Assembly (NCBI RefSeq): GCF_014773395.1
Contig: NZ_JACXAF010000003.1
Span: 1-64,000 of the forward strand
From: Neiella litorisoli
Lineage (GTDB): Bacteria > Pseudomonadota > Gammaproteobacteria > Enterobacterales > Neiellaceae
Reading direction: 5' to 3'
Length of the DNA stretch: 64,000 nt
How positions within the stretch are numbered: the stretch's first letter is position 1; each line of letters starts with the position of its first letter. The notes under the pieces are model-generated. The model did not search any database. It saw only the letters and a program-made list of their open reading frames with translations, and was not told where the DNA came from. This document shows positions 45,406-55,028 of this stretch, one piece after another. The translations under genes and the position numbers were made by a program.

Positions 45406-46515
45406 TCATTTGCCGTTGCTAATTGCCGGCTGGTAGGGCAGAGCAAGGCCAAGATATTGCGGGCCGAAAGCGGCTAAACCCTTTTCTGTGGTGAATTCTT
45501 TGGGTGCTGGCAATATCACCACTGCAACATTGGCATCGATTGTGACATTCGGGTTGGTAATGGGCTCTCCGCTATCAAGCTCGATACAGCAAATCAGATC
45601 CGGAATCGTCACGTCCACTTTACCGTTAAGGCGTGACATCAGGTTTTCGTTTTTAACATCAATTTGATAACTGTCTCCGCTAAATTCACCCGAACCAATA
45701 AGATCAATGCGACCGAGAGTAAAGCCATCTTGAGTGACGAACTCACAGTTTGACACCCGGCCGCGAAAAGCGACATAACCACCACCATGGTTGGCGATTT
45801 CATTGGCGACATCGAGCCCTTGCTCGCGGGCGATACGGTAGGCTTGCCCTAACCCCAACGCCATCGATATGGATCCTTTTATCACGGCATCTTTCACTTG
45901 CTCTATCGGCATGGCGTGATCGATAGCCGCAATGTCGTTGCGACTGACCATAGAGAGGGCGCGGACAACGTCTTCAGCTCGCCTGTCATCGATGATGTTT
46001 TCCAGTACAAAACACTCACCAAACTCATTGGCGGTGACAACAGGAGCTGCTGGTAATCCGTTGAAGTAATAGGTGGAGTGAGTAATTTCAGGCACCGCTC
46101 TACCGGCTGGATCAGCATCGATAATGTAACCATCGGCCATGGCGGCGACATAGAAAGAAATTGCCGTATTAGAGCCGCCAAGCTCGCAACAGATAGTGCC
46201 GTAAAAGGTCTCGCCAGTGTATTCAACCAAGCGTTTGTACGCTGTCATGATGGCCGGCTCGCCACTTTGCGGTAAGCCTTGGTAAACCTGCTCCAGCTCG
46301 GTTGTTAATGGCGACAAGGCGCCCAGCATATAGGGCGTACAAATCATGCTTCCAGCTGGTACTTCATCGACTGATACCAGCTTAAATTCCTTGCCAGCGG
46401 CTAGTGCTTTGTTGATGTAATCAAACCCTTCATCAAGCTCGCCGCCGCCGCCAGTGCCAAGAATGGCGCAGCCGTAAAGAATATCGGTCAGATCGTCTCG
46501 GCTCAGAGATCGCAT
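45406..46515 (-). CDS. DUF917-family protein (hydantoinase-related)
   Basis: A 369-residue protein of the DUF917 family. The N-terminal 'YGCAILGTGGGGELDEG' and central 'DADPAGRAVPEITHST' are family hallmarks. Members are often found beside hydantoinase/acetone-carboxylase-like genes and nucleobase permeases; the biochemical role is unsettled. Start ATG 46515 has GAGG seven bases upstream. It lies seven bases after the NCS1 permease gene, at the end of a probable three-gene unit TonB receptor-permease-DUF917. Confidence 0.85.
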   Translation of the reverse strand: MRSLSRDDLTDILYGCAILGTGGGGELDEGFDYINKALAAGKEFKLVSVDEVPAGSMICTPYMLGALSPLTTELEQVYQGLPQSGEPAIMTAYKRLVEYTGETFYGTICCELGGSNTAISFYVAAMADGYIIDADPAGRAVPEITHSTYYFNGLPAAPVVTANEFGECFVLENIIDDRRAEDVVRALSMVSRNDIAAIDHAMPIEQVKDAVIKGSISMALGLGQAYRIAREQGLDVANEIANHGGGYVAFRGRVSNCEFVTQDGFTLGRIDLIGSGEFSGDSYQIDVKNENLMSRLNGKVDVTIPDLICCIELDSGEPITNPNVTIDANVAVVILPAPKEFTTEKGLAAFGPQYLGLALPYQPAISNGK

Positions 46516-46522
46516 AGTTACC

Positions 46523-47827
46523 TCACTGAAATGATTGAGCAGGTTTGAAAAGATAAGCGCGCAACAGCCAATAGGCCGGCACAGTCACTAATAGCGCATC
46601 ACAGGCTTCAATGCCGGTAACGCTGATGTAACCGTGATTGGATAGCAACGCAGCCGTGATGCCCATGACCCAGGCAAATAGAGCGGCCAAGTTGATGGCA
46701 CTGGTTTCGGATAGCTCTGCGAGTTGATAGTGACGTTTGCGGCGGATCAGGAAGAAATCCACCACGTAGATGGCTGCAACAGGTGTAAATACCACCGATA
46801 AGCCAAACAAGAAGTCAGTAAATCGATCGAGTAAGTTGAAAGAAGCGAAGATAGTTCCGAACACGCCTGCAACAGCGATAATTTTCCACTCTTTCCAGCG
46901 GGTAAACATGGCATTTAAGCCCAGTGCAGCACTGTATAAATTGACCACATTGGTTACCCAGCTCGACACGATCAGTAAGAAAAATGCGATGCCGCCAAGG
47001 CCCAGCATCAACATGACCTGCAATACATCGTCGTCATGCACCACCAAGCCAGCGAATGCCGAGACGATGTAAACAAAGCTACTCAAGCCTAAAAACGGCA
47101 GAAATGACGAGATTGCGGTATCACTAGAAGTGCGAGCAAAACGAGTGAAGTCGGGCATCAATACGACACTGACGATAAAGCTGCCAACCACCACAGATAC
47201 CGCTTCGCCAAATCCTATGCTCGCTGTTGCAACCGTGGGATCGGTAGTTGTCGATTGGTAGTCAAAGCTCTGCATCAGCAGATACACCAAGATCAGAGCC
47301 AGCAGCGGTACGAACAAAGTTGATACCCGCTCGATCAGCTTAAATCCCCAGATCGTGGTCAAGGTGATGATGATGCCAAGGGCAATTTCCAACGCCAGAA
47401 TCGAAGGCGCGCTACCAAACAACTTAAAACTAAGTTGCTGAGCCACGTCGCTGAATAAATCAATATTGACGCCATACCAACCCAGCAACGCCACGACAAA
47501 CAGCAGGCTGATCAAGTTGGCGCCGAAGCGGCCGAACACAAACTTCATGGTCATACAGGAAGCAAAGCGATTGTGCATGCCCACCAGTCCCGTCACTGTG
47601 CCGAGTACTGATAAGATCAATCCGCCCAGAAGAAAAGCATACAAACTCTGTTCAAAGCCAAGTGCTGTGCCCAGTTCTAGTCCGGTAATTAGTCCAGGCA
47701 CCGCAAATGCTAAGCCACCATTGATCATGCCGATACCGACACCACCGACCGTTTTATTTTGCGGCACGGGGGTGGTGGCGTAATCCTCAAACATCTGATC
47801 CAGCGCTTTGTTATCTTGGCTTTTCAA
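46523..47827 (-). CDS. NCS1-family permease (cytosine permease-like)
   Basis: A 434-residue, about 12-helix permease of the purine-cytosine/NCS1 family. 'IGMINGGLAFAVPGLITGLE' in helix 1 and 'MPDFTRFARTSSDT' in the middle are characteristic. NCS1 members import cytosine, purines, allantoin or hydantoins by sodium or proton symport. The start is TTG 47827 with AGG about ten bases upstream; an internal ATG twelve codons on is possible. It lies between a TonB receptor and a DUF917 gene, suggesting a nitrogen heterocycle moves from outer membrane to cytoplasm. Confidence 0.88.
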   Translation of the reverse strand: MKSQDNKALDQMFEDYATTPVPQNKTVGGVGIGMINGGLAFAVPGLITGLELGTALGFEQSLYAFLLGGLILSVLGTVTGLVGMHNRFASCMTMKFVFGRFGANLISLLFVVALLGWYGVNIDLFSDVAQQLSFKLFGSAPSILALEIALGIIITLTTIWGFKLIERVSTLFVPLLALILVYLLMQSFDYQSTTTDPTVATASIGFGEAVSVVVGSFIVSVVLMPDFTRFARTSSDTAISSFLPFLGLSSFVYIVSAFAGLVVHDDDVLQVMLMLGLGGIAFFLLIVSSWVTNVVNLYSAALGLNAMFTRWKEWKIIAVAGVFGTIFASFNLLDRFTDFLFGLSVVFTPVAAIYVVDFFLIRRKRHYQLAELSETSAINLAALFAWVMGITAALLSNHGYISVTGIEACDALLVTVPAYWLLRAYLFKPAQSFQ

Positions 47828-47883
47828 TGGTTACAACCTGTCAGTGATTCGTCGTTTGGCGTTGGCTGATAGTCTCGAAGTTA

Positions 47884-50040
47884 TTAGAAGCGGTAACTCA
47901 CTTCAACGCCATAGCTGCGCGGTTTATTGGGTTGCCGGGCAAGTTCAGTGACGCCATCAGCAAACAAGAAGATATCTTCAATACCACGTTCGTCGGTCAG
48001 GTTATCGACAAACACCTGCACTAGCCAATCGTCTGAACGGACGCCAAAACCAGCATTGACAAAGGTGTAGGTCGACGACTCCACGTCGGGCATCTCGATG
48101 TCGTAGTATTTAGGGCCTTCCACTTGGACATCTGCGCGCGAGATCAATGACCACTCAGCAGTCAGTTCATACTCATGGTTGGCAGAAATGGCGTAGTTGT
48201 ACTCTGGAACCCAAACCTGCGATTTACCTTCTAACTCCGGTCGCTCATCGAATACTTTGATTTCTGAATCAACGATACCGGCAGAAAAACGCAAATCAAG
48301 ATTGTCAGTTGCTTGCAAAGCAACCTCTAATTCCAAGCCTCGAGTTTCTACATCGTCGATAGCAAGGTTCTCAAGGGTGAAGGTATCGACATTAAACTGA
48401 GTAATTTGGGCATCGGTCTGATCAATCGCAAATACCGCGCCATTGACTACTAGACGGTTATCCAACCAAGTCGATTTAAATCCGGCCTCATAGCTATCGG
48501 AAACTTCCTTATCAAACACTCGGCTAATACCTTCGGCAGGCTCGTTGAAACCACCGCTGCGGAAACCTTTGGAGTATCCGGTGTATAGCAAGAGGTCATC
48601 ATTGTATTGATAGGCTACCGACACTTTCGGTTGCCACTGACTAAAATCTTTGTCAGCGAAGGTATCGTCCTTAAAGTTCGGATCATAAGACTCTCGGGCA
48701 TCATGGTCGTAACGCAATGCCGCAGTCAGCTCCAATTGGTCCGTCAGGTCATAGTTTAGTTGTCCCGCCACAGCCCAAGCTTCGGAACTGTTTTTATCGG
48801 CGATGGTGAGGTAGATCAGCTCATCAGTGAAATCATCACGTTTCAGCGGCACGTCACCTAATAGGTCATCAAAGAAGTTGATGGTATTGTCGCGCTCCTT
48901 GTCCTGATAAAAAGCCGACACCGCCCAGCGCAGGGCGCCATCGTTGAATGATGTAAAGCGCGCTTCAAGGGTTGTTGCTTCAACATCGAACAGGCCTTCG
49001 GTGCCAAAAGGAGCTCGCAGAATATAACCATCATCGTCTTCTTCATAAGTCGGATCAGCAGAGTAATCGCCATCGTAGAAATGCTCATTTTCCGACTTAC
49101 TATAAGCGGCAATCAGATCAAGGGTGCCTAACTCATAATCTTGGCTGATCTTGGCGCTCAGTTCATAAACATCACGCTCGTCGAGGTTGCGAATGTTCTG
49201 AGAGGTGTCGATATCAAAGTCTTCTTTACTCGCTTCGGTGACGCCCTGATAGTAAGCAAAGCCTGCTTCGCTGGTGGTGTAGCGGCCACGCAATGCCAAA
49301 CTGGTATCTTCAAACAAATCGAATTGCAGTTGCGCGAATGCCGATTGTTCATCCAAGTGGTCGGCTTCTTCATCAAGGAACTCATTGTCGATAAGGCCGT
49401 CGGAGTTTTTGGTGTAACCGCCAATGCGGAAAAAAGCGGTATCGGCTTGGTTAAGCGAGCCGGAAATGACGCCGTTTAATTCATAGCTGCTGCCATTGCC
49501 AATCGCACCTTTTAGCTTACCTTCGAGCTCTTCTGTGGGGTGCTGAGTGGTCACAATCACCGCGCCACCAACGGCGCCGCGACCATAAAGCGCTCCTTGA
49601 GCGCCGCGCATCACTTCAATGCGGTCAATATCAACGAGATCCTGATTAATGAACTCTAGATCGGGTGCGGTTACGCCATCGACAACAAAAGCGAGCGGCG
49701 GATCGCCGACCTGAGGAGTAATCAAGCCACGGACAGTGACGCGAGCTAACCCTGGCCGGAAATTGTCTAGGGCGCTTAAGTTGGGCGTCAAATTGGCAAA
49801 ATCACGGAAGTTATTGATGCGGGAACTTTCGATAAAGTCGGCATCAAAGACAGTGACGGAATCTGGCACACTTTGTAGCGTTTCAGTGCGCCCCCTAGCC
49901 GACACCGTAATCCGCTCGACTTCGACATCAGCGCCCGAAAGGGGCGCCTGTTGTTCGGCCAGAGCAGGCAATGACAAGGACACACACACGGCTAATGCAA
50001 TGCTTGATTGAGCAAAATAGCTAGAAAAATTGGTCTTCAT
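47884..50040 (-). CDS. TonB-dependent receptor of the heterocycle-uptake locus
   Basis: A 718-residue outer-membrane receptor: signal peptide (1-28), a candidate TonB box 'VERITVSARG', plug domain ('RIEVMRGAQGALYGRGAVGG'), 22-strand barrel and terminal 'VEVSYRF'. Start ATG 50040 follows GGGAG. The permease gene begins 56 bases after its stop, so co-transcription is likely. It is divergent from an Lrp-family regulator gene. The ligand is inferred, not read: probably the substrate of the NCS1 permease. Confidence 0.93.
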   Translation of the reverse strand: MKTNFSSYFAQSSIALAVCVSLSLPALAEQQAPLSGADVEVERITVSARGRTETLQSVPDSVTVFDADFIESSRINNFRDFANLTPNLSALDNFRPGLARVTVRGLITPQVGDPPLAFVVDGVTAPDLEFINQDLVDIDRIEVMRGAQGALYGRGAVGGAVIVTTQHPTEELEGKLKGAIGNGSSYELNGVISGSLNQADTAFFRIGGYTKNSDGLIDNEFLDEEADHLDEQSAFAQLQFDLFEDTSLALRGRYTTSEAGFAYYQGVTEASKEDFDIDTSQNIRNLDERDVYELSAKISQDYELGTLDLIAAYSKSENEHFYDGDYSADPTYEEDDDGYILRAPFGTEGLFDVEATTLEARFTSFNDGALRWAVSAFYQDKERDNTINFFDDLLGDVPLKRDDFTDELIYLTIADKNSSEAWAVAGQLNYDLTDQLELTAALRYDHDARESYDPNFKDDTFADKDFSQWQPKVSVAYQYNDDLLLYTGYSKGFRSGGFNEPAEGISRVFDKEVSDSYEAGFKSTWLDNRLVVNGAVFAIDQTDAQITQFNVDTFTLENLAIDDVETRGLELEVALQATDNLDLRFSAGIVDSEIKVFDERPELEGKSQVWVPEYNYAISANHEYELTAEWSLISRADVQVEGPKYYDIEMPDVESSTYTFVNAGFGVRSDDWLVQVFVDNLTDERGIEDIFLFADGVTELARQPNKPRSYGVEVSYRF

Positions 50041-50236
50041 TCCCTACTCCCTGTCGGATAAAGTGGCGGATAAGGTGATGTTCAACTCGATCAATGAGTT
50101 GCAGTTTGGTTATCCTCATTGTGGATTTATGCCACAAAAAAATATTCTTAAATTCACAACGCAGGGAAAAGAAAATTGGTGCCTTTAGCACCAGCTCGAC
50201 AAAATTTTCTTTCAGTCCGGCTAGCGAAAACAAACC

Positions 50237-50752
50237 ATGAAGAAAAACATCAAGCTCGACGCCTATAACAAGAAGATCCTCGCAACATTGCATTTGCAGG
50301 CCGATTTGACCAACAACGAGCTGGCAGAAAAGGTCAACTTATCGCCCAGCGCCTGTTTTCAACGCGTAAAGGCGCTGAAAGAAGCCGGCTATTTCAGAAC
50401 CTTTCACGCTGACATTAATTTGGAGCAGATATGTGAGCATGTGTTGGCCTATCTTGAGTTCACCCTCGATCGCAACACTGCTCAGGTTTGTCGTGATTTT
50501 GCTGCCGCCGTGGGCGAAATACCGGAAATAATGGATTGCATGCAAGTCAGTGGTGACGTCGATTTTATCTCGCTAAGTTGCTTTTCCAGCGTTAAAAAAC
50601 TCAATGAGACCTGTGATGCTCTGAGTGAGAATCCTGCTCTGCACATCAAACACATTCGTACCCGATTAGTCATGGACCGCGCTAAATGGTTCTTGGGCTA
50701 CCCGTTGGCCAACTTGAAATGGTTAGATGACCCAGATTGCAGTGATGATTAA
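50237..50752 (+). CDS. Lrp/AsnC-family transcriptional regulator
   Basis: A 171-residue regulator: N-terminal winged helix ('LTNNELAEKVNLSPSACFQR', about 21-40) and C-terminal ligand-binding RAM domain (about 65-155). The family forms octamers that sense amino acids or related compounds. It is divergent from the TonB receptor-permease-DUF917 unit across 196 bases and is the obvious candidate to control it. Confidence 0.92.
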   Translation: MKKNIKLDAYNKKILATLHLQADLTNNELAEKVNLSPSACFQRVKALKEAGYFRTFHADINLEQICEHVLAYLEFTLDRNTAQVCRDFAAAVGEIPEIMDCMQVSGDVDFISLSCFSSVKKLNETCDALSENPALHIKHIRTRLVMDRAKWFLGYPLANLKWLDDPDCSDD

Positions 50753-51100
50753 TAGGCCGCCGGTTTAGGCTGACCATCGGCAAGTCATTGACTTGGTTAG
50801 AACATAGTGATCACTGTCACATTTACTTAACAGTCAAGCGGCTGCGCAAGCTTGCATCAATATTGCTACAAGCCTCTCTCCACTTATATATTCGCCGTGA
50901 AAAATTAATCGATTCGTAACATCGAAGCGAATGGTTTAAGTTTGACCATGCTAATGAATTACCTGGAACGGATTAGCGAAAGGTTTTTTGCTCGATTAAC
51001 AAAAACAACAAAGGGTTCTCGAAAACCCTGGCGACATTGGAGCGTTGCTGACAGTGCAGCCCTCCTAACGACACAACTACCAATGAGAGAACTACTCCAA
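50753..51100. other. Leader region before the nucleoside-locus TonB receptor
   Basis: About 350 bases with no clear gene; the open frame from 50942 upstream of the receptor's signal peptide is Arg/Ser-rich and unlikely to be its true N-terminus. It holds a CRP-like box (50806) and possible TTGCTA/TATATA promoter elements around 50861-50890. Confidence 0.5.
50806..50821 (+). promoter_or_regulatory. Candidate CRP box
   Basis: AGTGA-TCACTG-TCACA fits the TGTGA-N6-TCACA consensus except the first base. It precedes the TonB receptor of the nucleoside locus; CRP control of nucleoside uptake is well known in enterics. Confidence 0.55.
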
Positions 51101-53410
51101 ATGTTTACTAACCATAGTGCGATAGCCATTGCCGTTCAGCTAGCTTTTGCCGCCACAACTTCTACCGTTGCTTTTCAAGCCAGTGCTGAAGAGCAACAAC
51201 AGCAAGAAGCGGACAAAAACAAACTCGAAGTCATTCAGGTGACGGCTCGTAAACGCGTTGAAAATGCTCAGGAAGTACCGGTAGCGATCACGGCCCTGCA
51301 AGGTGAAGCGTTGGAAACACTAAGCTCTGCGGCGATGGATATTCGCTTTTTGAATGCCCGTACCCCAAGCTTGACCGTTGAATCGTCATTCGGTCGAACC
51401 TTCCCACGGTTCTACATGCGTGGTTTGGGTAATTCAGATTTCGACTTGAATGCATCACAGCCAGTGTCTCTAGTTGTTGACGATATCGTCCAAGAAAACC
51501 CAATTCTTAAAGGCTTTCCTGTGTTTGATGTCGAGCGGGTGGAAACTTTGCGTGGCCCACAGGGCACCTTGTTTGGTCGTAACACCCCTGCTGGCTTGGT
51601 CAAATTTGATTCAGTGAAGCCATCACAGGCATTTGATGCATTCGCGTCTGCATCATACGGTAGCCACAACACCAGCGACATTCGCGCTGCAGTGGGCGGC
51701 GGCTTGACAGACTCATTGTCGGCTCGTGTTTCGGTATTGCATCAAGACCGCGACGATTACATCGATACCATTGCCCCAGGTTTTGAAAAGAAAGACGTCC
51801 TCGGTGGTTACACCGACAAAGCCATCCGCTTGCAGTTGTTATGGGAAGCGGATGATTTCTCAGCGCTGCTTAACTACCACAAGCGCGATCTTGACGGCAA
51901 ACCGGTGGCTTTCTACGGCAACGGTATCAAGAAAGGCAGTAATAAACTCGGTGGCGAAGGCTGGCAAGGGCGCGACAAGGTGTTCCATGATTCTGCTGAC
52001 CGCGCGACCCAAGAGGTAGAGATCGAAGGCTATAACCTCAAGCTTGAGTGGGACTTGGGTGATTACACCGTGACGTCGATCAGCGGTGTTGAAAAAGCCG
52101 AGTTGTTCTCACGTGCCGATGTCGATGGCGGTTATGGTGCCAATTGGGCGGCAGATTGTTGCGGTGTTCCTACTGGACCTGGTTCCATCGCTTTTGACTC
52201 TGAAACCTCAGATGCAATCCCAGATCATGACCAATTTACTCAAGAATTGCGTTTGTCGAGCAACTTCAATGGCCCGCTAAATTACCAAGTAGGCGTGTTC
52301 TATTTCGATGAAGATTTGGAAATCGAAAGCATCGCTTACGATCCAATTTTCTCTGCTGGTGATGTCACTGGTCGTGTCAAACAGTGGCAAGAGACAACGG
52401 CATGGGCTGTGTTTGGTTCGGTCGATTATGACTTCACTGAGCGTTTGTCGGTCACTGCGGGCTTACGTTACTCCGATGATGACAAAGACTATCGCAATGA
52501 ACGTTTCAAAAGCCCGCTTGCTGGCTTTGGTGCGCCTGATCAAGTTAAAGGTGAAGTGAACCCCAGTGATACTCACGTCAGCTGGGATCTGAGCGCCACC
52601 TATAAATACAACGACGATGTGAATTTCTATGGTCGCATCGCCGATAGCTTCCGTGCGCCAAGTATTCAAGGCCGTAACTTGTTTGCCTTTGATGATGGTA
52701 TTTCGGTTGCAGACTCTGAAACCATTTTGTCGTTTGAAGCCGGTACCAAAGCAAACATTCTTGATGGCCAAGGTCGTTTGAATGCGGCGGTGTTCTACTT
52801 CACCATGGATGACCAGCAATTGACTTCCGTCGGTGGAGACAGCAATACCGCTCGCTTACTGAATGCCGATGAGACCCAAGGTTATGGTTTTGAAGTCGAT
52901 GCTGAATTCATCGTCACCGACAACTTGTTCGTTACCTTGGGCACTAGCTACAACAACACCGAATTGAAAGATAGCAGCTTGTCGGTGCCAGTTTGTGCTA
53001 ACTGTGCCGTTACTGATCCAGTTGTTGTTGACCCTGATGGAAGCCGTCGCGCCTTGATCGATGGCAACAGCCTGCCACACGCACCAGAGTGGATTCACAC
53101 CTTCACCGCACGTTGGTCACAAGAGCTTGGTGATGGCGAAGTGTTCTTGTACACCGATTGGTCTTATCGCAGTGAAATCAACTTCTTCTTGTATGAAGCA
53201 AAAGAGTTCGAAGGTGAATCACTGCTCGAAGGTGGAGCCCGTGGTGGTTACGCGTGGGAAGACGATGGCCGCGAGTATGAAGCCGCTCTATTCGTTCGTA
53301 ACATGACCGATGAACAGCAAGCAATTGGTGCTGTTGACTTCACCAATAATGCTGCAATTGTCAATGAAGAGCGCTTCATCGGCGCCGAATTCAAAGTCAA
53401 TTTCTTCTAA
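51101..53410 (+). CDS. TonB-dependent receptor linked to nucleoside catabolism
   Basis: A 769-residue outer-membrane receptor: signal peptide (about 1-28, ending 'AFQASAEE'), TonB box-like 'LEVIQVTARKR', plug domain ('VERVETLRGPQGTLFGRNTP') and barrel ending in 'FIGAEFKVNFF'. ATG 51101 is chosen because it begins the signal peptide; ATG 51083 would add six residues and a start near 50942 would add an implausible 53-residue basic leader. The next gene is a nucleoside transporter, then deo genes, so uptake of nucleosides or nucleic acid fragments is inferred. A strong terminator follows the gene. Confidence 0.9.
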   Translation: MFTNHSAIAIAVQLAFAATTSTVAFQASAEEQQQQEADKNKLEVIQVTARKRVENAQEVPVAITALQGEALETLSSAAMDIRFLNARTPSLTVESSFGRTFPRFYMRGLGNSDFDLNASQPVSLVVDDIVQENPILKGFPVFDVERVETLRGPQGTLFGRNTPAGLVKFDSVKPSQAFDAFASASYGSHNTSDIRAAVGGGLTDSLSARVSVLHQDRDDYIDTIAPGFEKKDVLGGYTDKAIRLQLLWEADDFSALLNYHKRDLDGKPVAFYGNGIKKGSNKLGGEGWQGRDKVFHDSADRATQEVEIEGYNLKLEWDLGDYTVTSISGVEKAELFSRADVDGGYGANWAADCCGVPTGPGSIAFDSETSDAIPDHDQFTQELRLSSNFNGPLNYQVGVFYFDEDLEIESIAYDPIFSAGDVTGRVKQWQETTAWAVFGSVDYDFTERLSVTAGLRYSDDDKDYRNERFKSPLAGFGAPDQVKGEVNPSDTHVSWDLSATYKYNDDVNFYGRIADSFRAPSIQGRNLFAFDDGISVADSETILSFEAGTKANILDGQGRLNAAVFYFTMDDQQLTSVGGDSNTARLLNADETQGYGFEVDAEFIVTDNLFVTLGTSYNNTELKDSSLSVPVCANCAVTDPVVVDPDGSRRALIDGNSLPHAPEWIHTFTARWSQELGDGEVFLYTDWSYRSEINFFLYEAKEFEGESLLEGGARGGYAWEDDGREYEAALFVRNMTDEQQAIGAVDFTNNAAIVNEERFIGAEFKVNFF

Positions 53411-53432
53411 GATTTGACCGAATTCACCAAGT

Positions 53433-53470
53433 AACTCCAGAGCTGTTCAAACAGCTCTGGAGTTTTGTTG
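53433..53470 (+). terminator. Terminator after the TonB receptor
   Basis: A long perfect stem (AACTCCAGAGCTGTT/AACAGCTCTGGAGTT) followed by TTTTGTTGT. It sits between the receptor and nupC, so the latter needs read-through or its own promoter. Confidence 0.9.
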
Positions 53471-53524
53471 TGTTATCACTTAATTGATTGCGCATTGGCG
53501 TCATCAAAAGGAAACCAGAGCACT

Positions 53525-54763
53525 ATGGGAATTGTTATCAGTTTGGCAGGGATCGTCTGTTTACTTGCGATTGCCTTTGCTTGCTCAACCAATCGAAGCG
53601 CCATTAACTGGCGTACCGTCGGGGGCGCATTGGCCATTCAAGCAAGCTTAGGCGCGTTTGTACTTTACGTTCCGTTTGGCCAACTGGTGCTAGCGACCAT
53701 AAGCGGCGGTGTTCAAGCCGTCATCGACAGTGCTCAGGCTGGTATTTCCTTTATGTTTGGCGGCCTCACCAGCGACACCATGTACGAGCTGTTTGGTGGC
53801 GGAGGCTTTGTTTTCGCCTTGCGTGCATTGCCGATTATTGTGTTTTTCTCGTCGCTTATCGCGGTGCTTTATTATCTCGGGATCATGCAATGGGTGATTC
53901 GAGTCATTGGTGGCGGTTTGCAAAAGGTGCTGAAAACCAGTCGACCCGAATCGATGTCAGCCACCGCCAATATTTTCATTGGCCAAGCTGAAGCTCCTTT
54001 GGTGGTAAAACCATTTATCCCAACCATGACTCAGTCTGAGTTGTTCGCCATTATGGTTGGCGGTTTAGCGTCGGTGGCGGGCACCGTATTGGGTGGTTAC
54101 GCCAGTTTGGGCGTTGAGTTGAAATATCTGATTGCGGCCAGCTTTATGGCGGCTCCGGGTGGCTTATTGATGGCCAAAATCATGATGCCGGAGACTGAAA
54201 AGCCAGTGGACTCGATGGCGCTGACAGAAACAGCAACCAAAGAGCACGTTAATGTCATTGATGCTGCGGCATCCGGCGCATCCTCTGGTCTAAAGCTGGC
54301 GCTGAATGTCGGTGCTATGCTGATGGCGTTTATTGCCCTCATCGCGCTGATTAATACCTTGTTCGGCTTTGTTGGCGGGTACTTTGGTATGCCTGATTTG
54401 ACCATGGAGCTAATCCTTGGCTATTTGTTTGCGCCGCTGGCGTTTTTAATCGGCGTACCTTGGGACGAAGCCTTTATGGCAGGCTCCTTTATTGGCCAAA
54501 AATTAATTGTTAATGAGTTCGTTGCTTACATCGATTTCATTGGCGTTAAAGCGCAGTTGTCAGAGCAAAGCCAAGCCATTATTACTTTTGCCCTCTGTGG
54601 CTTTGCTAATCTTTCTTCAATTGCTATTTTGATCGGCGGTTTGGGCGCGATGGCGCCATCACGCCGTCATGATATTGCTCGCTTAGGAATGCGAGCGGTA
54701 TTGGCCGGCTCACTGTCTAATTTGATGAGTGCAGCCTTGGCTGGTTTGTTCTTGGCGCTTTAG
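53525..54763 (+). CDS. nupC: Concentrative nucleoside transporter (NupC family)
   Basis: A 412-residue CNT-family symporter with 8-10 hydrophobic segments. Family signatures are 'FVFALRALPIIVFFSSLIAV', 'NIFIGQAEAPLVVKPF' and 'CGFANLSSIAILIGGLG'. It imports nucleosides with sodium or protons across the inner membrane. The start is ATG 53525; the longer in-frame extension from 53465 includes the terminator region. deoC-deoB-deoD follow, making a coherent nucleoside catabolic set. Confidence 0.92.
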   Translation: MGIVISLAGIVCLLAIAFACSTNRSAINWRTVGGALAIQASLGAFVLYVPFGQLVLATISGGVQAVIDSAQAGISFMFGGLTSDTMYELFGGGGFVFALRALPIIVFFSSLIAVLYYLGIMQWVIRVIGGGLQKVLKTSRPESMSATANIFIGQAEAPLVVKPFIPTMTQSELFAIMVGGLASVAGTVLGGYASLGVELKYLIAASFMAAPGGLLMAKIMMPETEKPVDSMALTETATKEHVNVIDAAASGASSGLKLALNVGAMLMAFIALIALINTLFGFVGGYFGMPDLTMELILGYLFAPLAFLIGVPWDEAFMAGSFIGQKLIVNEFVAYIDFIGVKAQLSEQSQAIITFALCGFANLSSIAILIGGLGAMAPSRRHDIARLGMRAVLAGSLSNLMSAALAGLFLAL

Positions 54764-54992
54764 CCAATTTTTCGGGGGAACCTTGGCTATAAGCTGGGCT
54801 TCCCTAAAGTATGCGGTTACACGGATGTTTGCCTAGACGCTGTTGCTGATTGAATCAGTTGTTAGCTGCAGCGCTCTACCTTTTGTCTCTTCACGGAACC
54901 AAGTCCGCCACGTCAAGCTGTCTTGCTCACTCGTTGGTTCGAGATCGATTGAGCATTGATGAGCTAGGCTGCTGATTTGACGTGTTCATTTA

Positions 54993-55013
54993 AAAAAGGT
55001 GATACACCTTTTT
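54993..55013. promoter_or_regulatory. AAAAAGGTG/CACCTTTTT palindrome before deoC
   Basis: A perfect inverted repeat with 9-base arms around ATA, 16 bases before the deoC ATG. It may be an operator or, with its T-run, a leader terminator/attenuator for deoCBD. Confidence 0.5.
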
Positions 55014-55028
55014 ATTGAGAGATAACTC

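Noticed and set aside
50942-51100. N-terminal extension of the TonB receptor
   Set aside because: The first 53 residues are basic and Ser/Arg-rich with no signal peptide; a normal signal peptide begins at 51101.
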